DNA of 12,045 bases, from the NCBI GenBank assembly GCA_002995645.1, contig PUHO01000010.1, forward strand, positions 1 to 12,045, read 5' to 3'. The translations under genes were made by a program, and so were the position numbers. This DNA is from SAR324 cluster bacterium. Lineage in GTDB: Bacteria > SAR324 > XYD2-FULL-50-16 > HCM1. Positions within the stretch are counted from its first letter, which is position 1. Each line of letters starts with the position of its first letter. A model generated the notes under the pieces. It searched no databases. It saw only the letters and a list, made by a program, of their open reading frames with translations, and was not told the origin of the DNA. This document shows positions 1 to 7,593 of the stretch, piece by piece.

Positions 1-1
1 A

Positions 2-356
2 TTTTCTTGTTACATTTTGTCCTGTTTTTTTCTAGGTCATGAAAACAAGACTTTTTTCGTACTAGAATCAAAGCTCTTTTTGCTTAATTTACTAGGCTTC
101 CCGCCGATTTTCCTTGTCAAATTTTGTCTTGTTTTTTTCTAGGTCATGAAAACAAGACTTTTTTCGTACTAGAATCAAAGCTCTTTTGCTTGATTTCCTA
201 GGGTCTCAGCCGATTTTCCTTGTCAAATTTTGTCCTGTTTTTTTCTAGGACATGAAAACAAGACTTTTTTTGTACTAGAATCAAAGCTCTTTTACTTGAT
301 TTACTAGGGTTTCCGCTTTTTTTATTGCTACATTTTGTCCTGTTTTTTCTAGAACA
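2..356. repeat. 106-bp tandem repeat, about 3.3 copies
   Basis: Direct tandem repeat with units beginning near 2, 108, 214 and 319, the last one partial. Each unit contains the landmarks ATTTTGTCCTG, a T-run, CTAGGTCATGAAAACAAGAC, GTACTAGAATCAAAGCTC and TTACTAGG. Copies differ by a few substitutions and single-base indels, so the period drifts from 107 to 104. The unit length is not a multiple of three and no reading frame is kept through all copies, which argues against a protein repeat. The fourth copy runs directly into a degenerate copy of the popT 3' end (333-431), so this block probably grew from the same duplication process as the neighbouring array. No gene was found in it. Confidence 0.85.
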
Positions 357-431
357 CAAATACAAGATCATTCCTAGCACTATGAAAAATAGAGACTCTG
401 CAAATTTTTTATTGTAGATACTCAGTAGTAT
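333..431 (-). pseudogene. Decayed copy of the popT (DUF368) C-terminal end
   Basis: Read on the minus strand, this stretch encodes YNKKFAESLFFIVLGM followed by a basic tail. The C-terminus of the DUF368 protein encoded at 2087-3028 reads YNKEFVIALLFIVLGM in the same orientation. Nucleotide similarity is also visible: ACAAATACAAGATCATTCCTA here against AACAATACAAGCCATCCCTAA at the real gene. The surrounding open frame (198-506, GTG start, 102 codons) has a hydrophobic N-terminal part and a Lys/Arg/Ser-rich tail translated from the 106-bp repeat. It has no ribosome binding site and no domain, so I read it as a duplicated gene end rather than a functional gene. A small membrane protein is a less likely alternative. 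Confidence 0.6.
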
Positions 432-940
432 AAAAAGCCAACTAACAAAGCAAGTTACATAATAAAAAAACAGGTAATAACAATAAGATAAGTAAGTATT
501 TAGCACAATTTCATACTTGCATTAATTCAACCGGTGACATGAGAAGGCGAAGTAAGTTACATAATTAAAAACAAGTAATAACAAAAAGATAAGCAAGCCA
601 TTAGCACAATTTCATACTTACATTAATTCAACCGGTGCTATGAAAAGGCGAAGTAAGTTACATAATAAAAAACAAGCAATAACAAGAAGAGAAGCAAACC
701 ATTAGCACAATTTTATACTTGCATTGAAATTAACGAGCAATATGAAAAGGCAAGCAAGTTATATAAGCTAAGAAAAAAGCAAATACAAACAAGCCGTTAA
801 CATAATTTCATACTTACACTGATTTAACTAGCACTATAAAATCCAACTCATGAAAAGAATAAAGCAAGCTGGGTAATAAAAAAGTAAGGGAAAGCAAAGT
901 AAAAAACTTTTATTGTTAAAAAATTATCAAACAATAACAA

Positions 941-1020
941 TTATATCATTATTTTACTACTTAATTTATTTATACTTTCTATAACAGGATAATACAAGAC
1001 TATGCCTAGCACTATGAAAA
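941..1020 (-). pseudogene. Second decayed copy of the popT C-terminal end
   Basis: On the minus strand this encodes LFIVLGIVLYYPVIES and then a lysine-containing tail that closes with an in-frame TAA at 941-943. The genuine popT tail is LFIVLGMACIVLLEKVQKK. The DNA shared with popT includes TACTTTCT and AATACAAG in the same relative positions. Only the last 25 or so codons are represented, with no start codon or upstream membrane domain, so it is a gene-end duplicate. Confidence 0.55.
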
Positions 1021-1241
1021 GGTGAAGCAAGCTACATAATAAAAAATAAAAAAGCAAGTAATAACAAGAAGATAAACAAGCCATTAGCACAATTTCATAC
1101 TTGCAATAGTGTAACTAGTACCATAAAAAGAACGAATCAAACTATATAATAGATAAGAATAAAAGTAAATAATAACAAGAAAAGACAAGGACGGACAAAG
1201 TAACAAACTGTAATTATTAGAAAATTATCAAACAATAACAA

Positions 1242-1320
1242 TTATATCGTTGTTTTACTACTTAATTTATTTATACTTTCTCTAGTAGGATAATACAAGA
1301 CTATGCCTAGCACTATGAAA
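1242..1320 (-). pseudogene. Third decayed copy of the popT C-terminal end
   Basis: The minus strand encodes FIVLGIVLYYPTRESINK and ends at an in-frame TAA (1242-1244), 301 bp from the equivalent stop of the copy at 941-1020. It is the nucleotide stretch closest to the real gene: TACTTTCTCTA is followed after a few bases by AATACAAG, as at 2099-2118. It lacks any upstream coding part and is most simply a duplicated 3' end. Confidence 0.55.
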
Positions 1321-1512
1321 AGGCGAAGCGAGCTATATAAGAAATAAGAATAAAAACAAGTAATAACAAGAGATAAGCAAGCCTTTAGCATAATTTCATA
1401 ATTACACTGATTTAACTAGCACTATAAAATCCAACTCATGAAAAGAATAAAGCAAGTTATATAAGAAATAAGAATAAAAGCAAGTAAAAACAAGAGATAA
1501 GCAAGCCTTTAG

Positions 1513-1544
1513 CATAATTTCATAATTTCATAATTTCATAATTA
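1513..1544. repeat. Four-copy 8-bp microrepeat CATAATTT
   Basis: Four consecutive 8-mers, three CATAATTT and a final CATAATTA. The homologous unit at 1386 has only two copies, which accounts for a 16-bp length difference between the two otherwise very similar units. This is the signature of slipped-strand expansion inside the larger array. Confidence 0.85.
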
Positions 1545-1760
1545 CACTGATTTAACTAGCGCTATAAAATCCAACTCATGAAAAGAATAAAGCAAGTTAT
1601 ATAAGAAATAAGAATAAAAGCAAGTAATAACAAGAGATAAGAAAGCCATTAGCACAATTTCATACTTGCAATAGTGTAACTAGTACCATAAAAAGAACGA
1701 ATCAAACTATATAATAGACAAGAATAAAAGTAAGTAAGAACAAGAAGACAAGCAATCCTT

Positions 1761-1988
1761 TAGCACAATTTCATATTTACATTAATTCAACCGGTGCTAT
1801 GAAAAAGCGAAGCGAGCAAGTTATATAACTAACAAGAATAAAAGCAAGTAAGAACAAGAATATAAATAAGTAGTTAGCACAATTTCATATTTACATTAAT
1901 TCAACCGGTGCTATGGAAAAGCGAAGCGAGCAAGTTATATAACTAACAAGAATAAAAGCAAGTAAGAACAAGAATATAAATAAGTAGT
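1761..1988. repeat. Near-identical 114-bp tandem pair
   Basis: Units 1761-1874 and 1875-1988 differ, by eye, only at position 1802 (A) against 1916 (G). All other units in the array differ at many positions, so this pair is the youngest duplication and shows the array is still changing. Confidence 0.85.
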
Positions 1989-2086
1989 TAGCACAATTTC
2001 ATACTTGCATTGAAATTAACTAGCACTATGAAAAAGCGAAGCAAGTATATAAAAAAACAAGCAATAACAACAAGATAAGCAAATCA

Positions 2087-3028
2087 TTACTTTTTTTGTA
2101 CTTTCTCTAAGAGAACAATACAAGCCATCCCTAACACGATAAATAACAACGCGATCACAAATTCTTTATTGTAAAGGTTAGGCAATATATTCTGTGTTTG
2201 CAAAATATGCACGCGATTATGCACTACTTTTTGCAAAATGATTTCTTTCCACGGCCAAAGCTTACGTATAGAGCCAAAAATAATACCGGCTAACGTAAAC
2301 ATAGTTATATCATGAAAATGACGTAGTAAAGCACGTAAAAGGCGAGAAAAAACAAGCAACCCTAGTAGCAAACCAACAAAAAGGCAACCTAGCCGTTCTA
2401 AAGAAACAGTAAGAGCAGTCAAAGTCAAAAGGTTTTGAATAGCCGTCAACACAGCTTCATACTTGCCAAGTAACAACAAAATAAAAGAACCGCTAATCCC
2501 TGGCAAAAGCATCGCACTAATAGCAATCGCGCCACTAAGGATAAAAAATAAAGGTGTATTAGGCGTTTCTATGGGCACCATATCTACAAGCCAGTAACCA
2601 AAGCCGGCACCTATAACAAAAGCAATCCAAAAATACCACTTAATACAAGAAGATTCACGAATCAAAAAAATGACAGACGTAAGAATAATCCCAAAGAAAA
2701 AAGACCAGGTCCAAATGGGATAGGTATGCAGCAAAAAGGTAATCAACCGCACCATAACAGCAACGGCAATAAGAATCCCTATAATCAGCGAGCTAATAAA
2801 ACGAAGCGACACATAATCGGCAAACTCTTTCCATTTCCTTTGCCACAGCAAAAGAAGCGCTTTCAGATTAAAAGAAGAAATAGATTGTAACAGCGATTCA
2901 TACACCCCGGTAATCAGTGCAATCGTTCCACCGGACACGCCGGGAATAATATCAGCGCATCCCATGGAAAAGCCAATAAGTATAAGAGATAATACGGATT
3001 TTTTTTGATTTTTCATTTCTTTCTTCAT
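2087..3028 (-). CDS. popT: DUF368 membrane protein, probable undecaprenyl-phosphate translocase PopT
   Basis: Polytopic membrane protein of the DUF368 family. Members of this family have been reported to return the lipid carrier undecaprenyl phosphate across the cytoplasmic membrane for reuse in peptidoglycan and other envelope glycan synthesis. The 313-residue product has the two family hallmarks: PGVSGGT at residues 29-35 and the related LPGISGS near 175-181, each followed by a hydrophobic helix, as expected of an internally duplicated fold. Several more hydrophobic segments follow and the tail is FIVLG plus a short Lys-rich end. I chose the ATG at 3028. A GTG at 3058 would add ten residues and an ATG at 3016 would remove four; the last has an A/G-rich stretch in front (AAGAAAGAA), so the start is uncertain. 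It is divergent from gatB. Its 3' end borders directly on the tandem array, several units of which are copies of this gene's end. The family call is firm; the transport role is by homology. Confidence 0.88.
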   Translation of the reverse strand: MKKEMKNQKKSVLSLILIGFSMGCADIIPGVSGGTIALITGVYESLLQSISSFNLKALLLLWQRKWKEFADYVSLRFISSLIIGILIAVAVMVRLITFLLHTYPIWTWSFFFGIILTSVIFLIRESSCIKWYFWIAFVIGAGFGYWLVDMVPIETPNTPLFFILSGAIAISAMLLPGISGSFILLLLGKYEAVLTAIQNLLTLTALTVSLERLGCLFVGLLLGLLVFSRLLRALLRHFHDITMFTLAGIIFGSIRKLWPWKEIILQKVVHNRVHILQTQNILPNLYNKEFVIALLFIVLGMACIVLLEKVQKK

Positions 3029-3083
3029 AATAAAATATACATTGCCGGCAACCGCCACAATAGCAACGTACGTATAAGTTTTT

Positions 3084-3140
3084 CATAAAAATAAAGTTAA
3101 GTCTAACAGCAGCTCAAGTTGACTTTAGTCTATTTTTATG
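3084..3140. promoter_or_regulatory. Inverted repeat in the popT/gatB divergent spacer
   Basis: Arms CATAAAAATA (3084-3093) and TATTTTTATG (3131-3140) are perfect 10-bp inverted repeats. The inner flanks AAGTTAAGTC and GACTTTAGTC add imperfect symmetry. It sits between two divergent genes, where a dimeric regulator or a cruciform could affect both. A possible -35 TTGACT (3119-3124) lies in the right half with only a weak -10 (AAGAAT, 3142-3147) 17 bases downstream. No known operator consensus was recognised. Confidence 0.4.
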
Positions 3141-3185
3141 AAAGAATAAAAAAAGAATTTATCCACATTATTATATACGTTAATT

Positions 3186-4616
3186 ATGCAATTTGAATCT
3201 GTTATTGGGCTAGAGGTCCACGCTCAATTAGCTACTAATACCAAAATGTTTTGCTCTTGTCAAACCTCCTTTGGAGAGCAACCTAATACAAATACTTGTC
3301 CGGTATGCCTTGCTTTACCCGGTGCTTTGCCAACAATTAACCAAACGGCAATTAAATTTGCAATTCAACTTGGGCTTGCAACGAATTGTAGTATTCGTTT
3401 AGACTCGGAATTTGCAAGAAAAAACTATTACTATCCTGATCTTCCTAAAGCCTATCAAATTTCACAATATGATAAGCCTATTTGCGAAAACGGTTGGATT
3501 GATATTACAGTAAACTCGAAAGTAAAACGCATAGGGATTACACGTATTCACCTAGAAGAAGACGCTGGCAAGTTAGTGCATGAAGGGCAAGATCCTAATG
3601 CAAGTTATATTGATTTAAACCGCGCCGGCACGCCGCTTGTTGAAATTGTATCTGAACCGGATATTCGCTCGGCAGACGAAGCTAAAGCTTATATGGAGAA
3701 AATCCATTCTATCGTAACCTATCTTGGCGTTTGTAATGGAGATATGGAAAAAGGAAACCTTCGTTGTGATGCTAATATTTCATTAAAGCCTTTTGAACAA
3801 ACTGAGTTCGGCACAAGAACAGAAACAAAAAACTTGAATTCGTTTCGTAATGTACACGCAGCAATTGAAGCAGAAATCGCAAGGCAAACCGACGCGATTA
3901 TAGACGGGGAAACCATTTACCAACAAACGCTTTTATGGGACGCTAATAAAAAGCAATCTCGCGTTTTACGTACAAAAGAAAATGCAGACGATTATCGTTA
4001 TTTTCCTTGCCCTGATCTACCGCTTGTCCTTGTAGAAGAAAGTGCAGTTGAAGAATACAAAAAAAATCTTCCTGAATTACCAGATGCAAAACAAGAGCGA
4101 TTTATGGAAGCCTATAAACTAAGCGAATATGACGCCGCTATTCTTGTTGTGAATAAAAAAACGGCAGCTTATTTTGAAGACACAGTAAAACAATATGGCA
4201 TGGCAAAAAAAATAGCGAATTGGATTGCCGGTGATTTTGCTAGATTATTAAACGAAGCTAAAATAGAAATTACTGATTCTAAAATTACTAGCGCTCATCT
4301 TGGCGAACTCGTACAGCTTATAGAAAAAGGAACGATTAGTGGTAAAATTGGGAAAACTATTTTTGAGACTATGTTTGAAACTGGCAAAATGCCACAAGAT
4401 TTAATTAAAGAACAAGGTCTTGAACAGGTTTCTGATACGTCTTTACTACAATCTATTTGCGAAAAGATCGTTGCCGCTAATCCCAATCAAGTAGCACAAT
4501 ATAAAGAAGGAAGAACAAAATTATTTGGTTTTTTCGTTGGGCAAGCTATGAAGGAAACACAAGGCAAAGGCAATCCTAAGTTAGTAAGCGATATTTTTAC
4601 TAACCTATTAAAATAA
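3186..4616 (+). CDS. gatB: Aspartyl/glutamyl-tRNA(Asn/Gln) amidotransferase subunit B
   Basis: GatB is the kinase/transamidase and tRNA-binding subunit of GatCAB, which converts misacylated Glu-tRNA(Gln) and Asp-tRNA(Asn) to the amide forms with ammonia delivered from GatA. At 476 residues it is full length. The N-terminus VIGLEVHAQL, the cysteine set C23, C25, C38 and C41 in the NTNTCPVCLALPGALP context, and NRAGTPLVEIVSEPD near residues 145-159 are family signatures. The C-terminal part from about residue 330 corresponds to the GatB/YqeY helical tRNA-binding domain. The ATG at 3186 precedes MQFESVIGLEVH, the usual start, but no Shine-Dalgarno sequence is visible; TATATA at 3172-3177 lies just upstream. 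gatA and gatC are not adjacent in this window, so the complex must be encoded in pieces if it is present. Confidence 0.97.
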   Translation: MQFESVIGLEVHAQLATNTKMFCSCQTSFGEQPNTNTCPVCLALPGALPTINQTAIKFAIQLGLATNCSIRLDSEFARKNYYYPDLPKAYQISQYDKPICENGWIDITVNSKVKRIGITRIHLEEDAGKLVHEGQDPNASYIDLNRAGTPLVEIVSEPDIRSADEAKAYMEKIHSIVTYLGVCNGDMEKGNLRCDANISLKPFEQTEFGTRTETKNLNSFRNVHAAIEAEIARQTDAIIDGETIYQQTLLWDANKKQSRVLRTKENADDYRYFPCPDLPLVLVEESAVEEYKKNLPELPDAKQERFMEAYKLSEYDAAILVVNKKTAAYFEDTVKQYGMAKKIANWIAGDFARLLNEAKIEITDSKITSAHLGELVQLIEKGTISGKIGKTIFETMFETGKMPQDLIKEQGLEQVSDTSLLQSICEKIVAANPNQVAQYKEGRTKLFGFFVGQAMKETQGKGNPKLVSDIFTNLLK

Positions 4617-4624
4617 ATTTCATG

Positions 4625-4650
4625 TAAGTAGCCTATCCTATGGCTACTTA
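4625..4650 (+). terminator. Hairpin downstream of gatB
   Basis: Perfect 9-bp stem TAAGTAGCC (4625-4633) and GGCTACTTA (4642-4650) with an 8-base loop, starting 8 bases after the gatB stop. The sequence after it (TTCCTATCTTCTT) is only moderately T-rich, so it may be a weak terminator or a 3'-end stabilising stem between gatB and pepN. Confidence 0.5.
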
Positions 4651-4679
4651 TTCCTATCTTCTTATCACGAAATACACCT

Positions 4680-7292
4680 ATGCAATATAAAACAAAGTAT
4701 AGAAAAGATTATACTATCCCTTCGTATCTCATTAAAAAAACAAACTTAATCATACAAGTTTTTGATACGTACGTACGTGTGCTTAGTACGCTAGCAATAG
4801 AAAAAAATAAAAATAGCACAGATACAAGCTTCTTTTTACATGGTGAAGAATTAGACCTAGAATATGCTAAAATTAATTCGGTAGATCTAACGAACGATAA
4901 TCATAGTATAACTAACGAAGGTATAACCTTGTATAACCTGCCGGATAGCTTTACTTTCACTAGCTCTTGCAAAATATACGCACATACAAAAACAAGCTGT
5001 GAAGGTTTATACAAAAGCCATTCTATGTTGTCTACACAGTGCGAACCGGAAGGGTTTCGTAAAATCACGTATTTTGCGGATCGCCCTGATATTATGAGCG
5101 AATTCACAGTGCGTTTAGAAGCGGATAAAACTACGTACCCTGTATTATTATCTAATGGTAATCAAATTGAACAAGGCGACTTACCTGATAATAAACACTT
5201 TGTTACATGGCATGATCCGTTCTTAAAACCGGCGCACCTCTTTGCCGTTGTGATGGGCGACTTAGCTCGCTTAGAAGATAGCTTTACAACAAAAAGTAAC
5301 CGTAACGTTAAGCTTTATATTTACACAGAACCGCAATGGATTAAAGAATGTGACCATGCCATGACCAGCTTAAAACAAGCTATGGCTTGGGACGAGAAAG
5401 TATATAATAGAGAATATGATCTAGATACTTTCTCTATTGTTGCCGTACGCGACTTTAACATGGGCGCAATGGAAAACAAAAGCCTAAACATCTTTAATGC
5501 CAGCTGTATTCTTGGCACAGGGAAAACCGCAACAAATAACCAACTCGAAAGAATTCAAGGTATTGTTGCACACGAATATTTTCATAATTGGACAGGAAAC
5601 CGCATTAATTGCCGCGATTGGTTTCAACTTACCTTAAAAGAAGGGCTAACTATTTATAGGGATCAAGAATTTTCAGCTGATCACACAAGCCGTATTATAC
5701 AACGTATTCAAGATGTAAACCAGTTACGTACGTTCCAATTTCCAGAAGATGCCAGCCAATTAGCGCACCCTATTCGTCCCGACAGTTACCGTGAAATCAA
5801 TAATTTTTACACTGTTACCGTATACGAAAAAGGCGCTGAAGTAATTCGCATGTTAGCTTACTTTCTTGGTGAAGAAAAATACCAAAAAGGAATGCAATAT
5901 TACTTTACAACCTATGACGGACAGGCCGTTACTTGCGATGATTTTATATATGCTCTTGAACAAGGTTCCGGGCAAGATCTTAGCCTATTCAAAACATGGT
6001 ACGAACAAGCAGGCACGCCAAAACTAACAGTTACAACGAACTATGATGCCCATACGCAAACCTATAGTTTACAATGTAAGCAAACTTGCGAGGCACCTAT
6101 ACAACAAACCAAGCAAAAACCGTTTCCTATTCCGTTTCGTTTTTCCCTCCTATCTAAGCAAGGCAAGCTTTTAACTTTTACCTTAGATGGAAAAGAGGAA
6201 ACGCAAACAACCTATTTAATCACAGATACAGAAGAAACGATTACCCTTACTAACGTTAAAGAAGAGCCTATTCTTTCTGGATTACAAAACTTCTCGGCAC
6301 CGGTTATACTAGAGCTAGCCCAATCTATTGACGATAAATTATGTTTAATGAAACATGATATTGACTTATTCAATCGCTATGAAGCCGCGCAATCACTACT
6401 CAAGCAAGCTATATTAGCTCGTTTAGACAACAAGCCAAGCAAAGAATTGCTAACGCATTTTGCTAATACCATTAAAGAAATAGGGAAGGATACTAAGTTA
6501 GAAGCCGGGTTTCTTGCTGAAATTCTTATTTTTCCAAGCTTAGCTGAAATAGAATCGTTATTGACAAATATAAATCCTATTTTGCTACATCAAACGCATG
6601 AAGCCGTGCAAGTTGAACTGGGGCAATTGCTAGAAAGCTATTTTTTAGATTGTTACAAAAAACTAGCGCCAAGCTTAACGCCCTATACCTTCTCTGCCAA
6701 AGCGAACGGCGAACGACGTTTGAAAAATCTTTGTTTACGTTACCTCGTACAACAGCAAAAAGAAGAGTATACCGCTTTAGTAAAAGATTGTTTTTTTCAA
6801 GCAGACAATATGACAGATCAGCTTGCAACACTGGGAATGCTCGTACATTATGCGCCAGATGCTAGTCAAAAAGCTTTAGAAGCCTTTGCTTTACAATGGA
6901 AGCAACATCCTGTTGTTATGGAAAATTACTTTACAATACAAGCATCGGCACCTTGCAAGACAGTGGAGCAAGTGAAAGAGCTAACCAAAAGCCCTTACTT
7001 TGAAGCGAATAACCCGAATAAGATACGTAGTGTATTCAGTGTTTTTTCTAAAAACTTGATGAATTTTCACGTTGAATCAGGAGAAGGATATCGTTTTTTA
7101 TGTGATAAAATCCTAGAGCAAAACAAAGCAAATCCACAAATTGCCGCAAGATTAGCTCGTACTTTCGCACCATGGCAAACGTATGATACGCCGTTCCAAG
7201 CAAAGATAAAACCCATATTAGAAGAAATATTGCAATCTGCAGAGCTCTCACCAGATGTCGCGGAGATTGTGGGTAAATCTTTAGGCAAATAA
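4680..7292 (+). CDS. pepN: Aminopeptidase N, M1 family zinc metallopeptidase
   Basis: Cytoplasmic broad-specificity aminopeptidase that removes N-terminal residues from peptides left by ATP-dependent proteases. The 870-residue length equals that of E. coli PepN and motifs align with a one-residue offset. The substrate-recognition motif GAMEN is at 262-266. The zinc site HEYFH is at 298-302 (H298, H302 ligands, E299 catalytic), with third ligand E321 in LKEG and the transition-state tyrosine Y382 in FYTVTVYEKG. The N-terminal beta domain (about 1-190), catalytic domain (about 190-440), a beta-sandwich and a C-terminal helical domain are all present. There is no signal peptide. The ATG at 4680 lacks a Shine-Dalgarno sequence but gives the normal N-terminus. 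It lies 63 bases after gatB and may be partly co-transcribed with it. Its last codons and downstream sequence are repeated at a 112-bp period. Confidence 0.97.
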   Translation: MQYKTKYRKDYTIPSYLIKKTNLIIQVFDTYVRVLSTLAIEKNKNSTDTSFFLHGEELDLEYAKINSVDLTNDNHSITNEGITLYNLPDSFTFTSSCKIYAHTKTSCEGLYKSHSMLSTQCEPEGFRKITYFADRPDIMSEFTVRLEADKTTYPVLLSNGNQIEQGDLPDNKHFVTWHDPFLKPAHLFAVVMGDLARLEDSFTTKSNRNVKLYIYTEPQWIKECDHAMTSLKQAMAWDEKVYNREYDLDTFSIVAVRDFNMGAMENKSLNIFNASCILGTGKTATNNQLERIQGIVAHEYFHNWTGNRINCRDWFQLTLKEGLTIYRDQEFSADHTSRIIQRIQDVNQLRTFQFPEDASQLAHPIRPDSYREINNFYTVTVYEKGAEVIRMLAYFLGEEKYQKGMQYYFTTYDGQAVTCDDFIYALEQGSGQDLSLFKTWYEQAGTPKLTVTTNYDAHTQTYSLQCKQTCEAPIQQTKQKPFPIPFRFSLLSKQGKLLTFTLDGKEETQTTYLITDTEETITLTNVKEEPILSGLQNFSAPVILELAQSIDDKLCLMKHDIDLFNRYEAAQSLLKQAILARLDNKPSKELLTHFANTIKEIGKDTKLEAGFLAEILIFPSLAEIESLLTNINPILLHQTHEAVQVELGQLLESYFLDCYKKLAPSLTPYTFSAKANGERRLKNLCLRYLVQQQKEEYTALVKDCFFQADNMTDQLATLGMLVHYAPDASQKALEAFALQWKQHPVVMENYFTIQASAPCKTVEQVKELTKSPYFEANNPNKIRSVFSVFSKNLMNFHVESGEGYRFLCDKILEQNKANPQIAARLARTFAPWQTYDTPFQAKIKPILEEILQSAELSPDVAEIVGKSLGK

Positions 7293-7530
7293 TTTACTTA
7301 GCTGTAAAAAATCCTGCTTCGCTTCGCTTGTAGCCGATCGCCGTAAACAAAACTTACAGCAACGCTAACAAGCTAAGATTATTAAACTTTCTTCAAGCAA
7401 ATAATTTGCTTAGCTTTAAAAAATCCTGCTTTGCTTCGCCTGTAGCCTATATCTACAAGCTTAGTTTGTAGAATTAATATAGCTTTGATATTATTAAACT
7501 TTCTTCAAGTAAATAATTTACTTACCTACA
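7286..7530. repeat. 112-bp tandem repeat of the pepN 3' end
   Basis: The sequence CAAATAATTTACTTAGC, which includes the pepN stop codon (7290-7292), recurs as CAAATAATTTGCTTAGC at 7398 and TAAATAATTTACTTACC at 7510, exactly 112 bases apart each time. Between them both units contain AAAAAATCCTGCTT, a GCTTCGC run, TGTAGCC and ATTATTAAACTTTCTTCAAG. In the copies the codons before the stop read CTT TCT TCA AGC AAA TAA, echoing TCT TTA GGC AAA TAA of pepN. This fills the 301-base gap between pepN and rplI; no gene lies in it. A small 7-bp stem (7452-7458 with 7466-7472) lies in the second unit. Confidence 0.85.
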
Positions 7531-7566
7531 AAAAAACCGACTGCCTTCATGACAATCGGTTTTTTG
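7529..7566. terminator. Bidirectional Rho-independent terminator between pepN and rplI
   Basis: The stem CAAAAAAACCGA (7529-7540) pairs with TCGGTTTTTTG (7556-7566). It extends past one mismatch through TG/CA, with a loop near CCTTCATGA. The arms give a T-run on one strand and an A-run on the other, so it can stop transcription of the convergent pepN and of the ribosomal cluster. It sits 28 bases past the rplI stop. Confidence 0.85.
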
Positions 7567-7593
7567 CTTTACATTATATTTATTATATAATGC

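Larger units (their letters stand above)
798..1386. repeat. Two long (about 300-bp) units within the array
   Basis: The sequence AAATTATCAAACAATAACAA occurs at 921 and again at 1222, an offset of 301 bp. After it both copies share ATTATATC, TTTTACTACTTAATTTATTTA, TATACTTTCT, GATAATACAAGACTATGCCTA and GCACTATGAAAAGG. These long units contain the portion closest in sequence to the real popT end, whereas the shorter units lack most of it. Substitutions concentrated at the flanks show the duplication is not recent. Confidence 0.75.
501..2086. repeat. Degenerate tandem array derived from the popT 3' end
   Basis: Direct repeats whose units start with TTAGCACAATTTCATACTT or a close variant, at about 501, 602, 703, 798, 1085, 1386, 1510, 1650, 1761, 1875 and 1989. 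The next boundary falls on the popT stop codon at 2087. Units are 95-140 bp except two of about 290-300 bp. A typical unit continues with CCGGTGCTATGAAAAGGCG, GAAGCAAGTTATATAA and AACAAGAAGATAAGCAAGCC. Three subtypes occur: ATTAATTCAACCGG or TGAAATTAAC types (501, 602, 703, 1761, 1875, 1989), ACTGATTTAACTAGC types (798, 1386, 1510) and AATAGTGTAACTAGT types (1085, 1650). They are interspersed, which implies higher-order duplication. There is no intact gene; three remnants of the popT end are recognisable in the left flank of the popT gene, two of them inside this array. Confidence 0.85.

Noticed and set aside
198..506. 102-codon minus-strand open frame as a small membrane protein gene
   Set aside because: It begins with GTG without a ribosome binding site, spans several repeat units, and its only recognisable part is a copy of the popT tail; the rest is translated repeat.
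501..2086. CRISPR array
   Set aside because: Repeats are about 100 bp and contiguous, with no short conserved repeats alternating with unique spacers and no cas genes.
6577..6865. Overlapping open frames on both strands inside pepN
   Set aside because: They are shadows of the pepN frame, which encodes a full-length conserved protein; no ribosome binding sites or domains support them.
7452..7472. Additional terminator downstream of pepN
   Set aside because: The 7-bp stem is AT-rich, has no T-run after it and lies within a repeat unit; the strong terminator is at 7529-7566.
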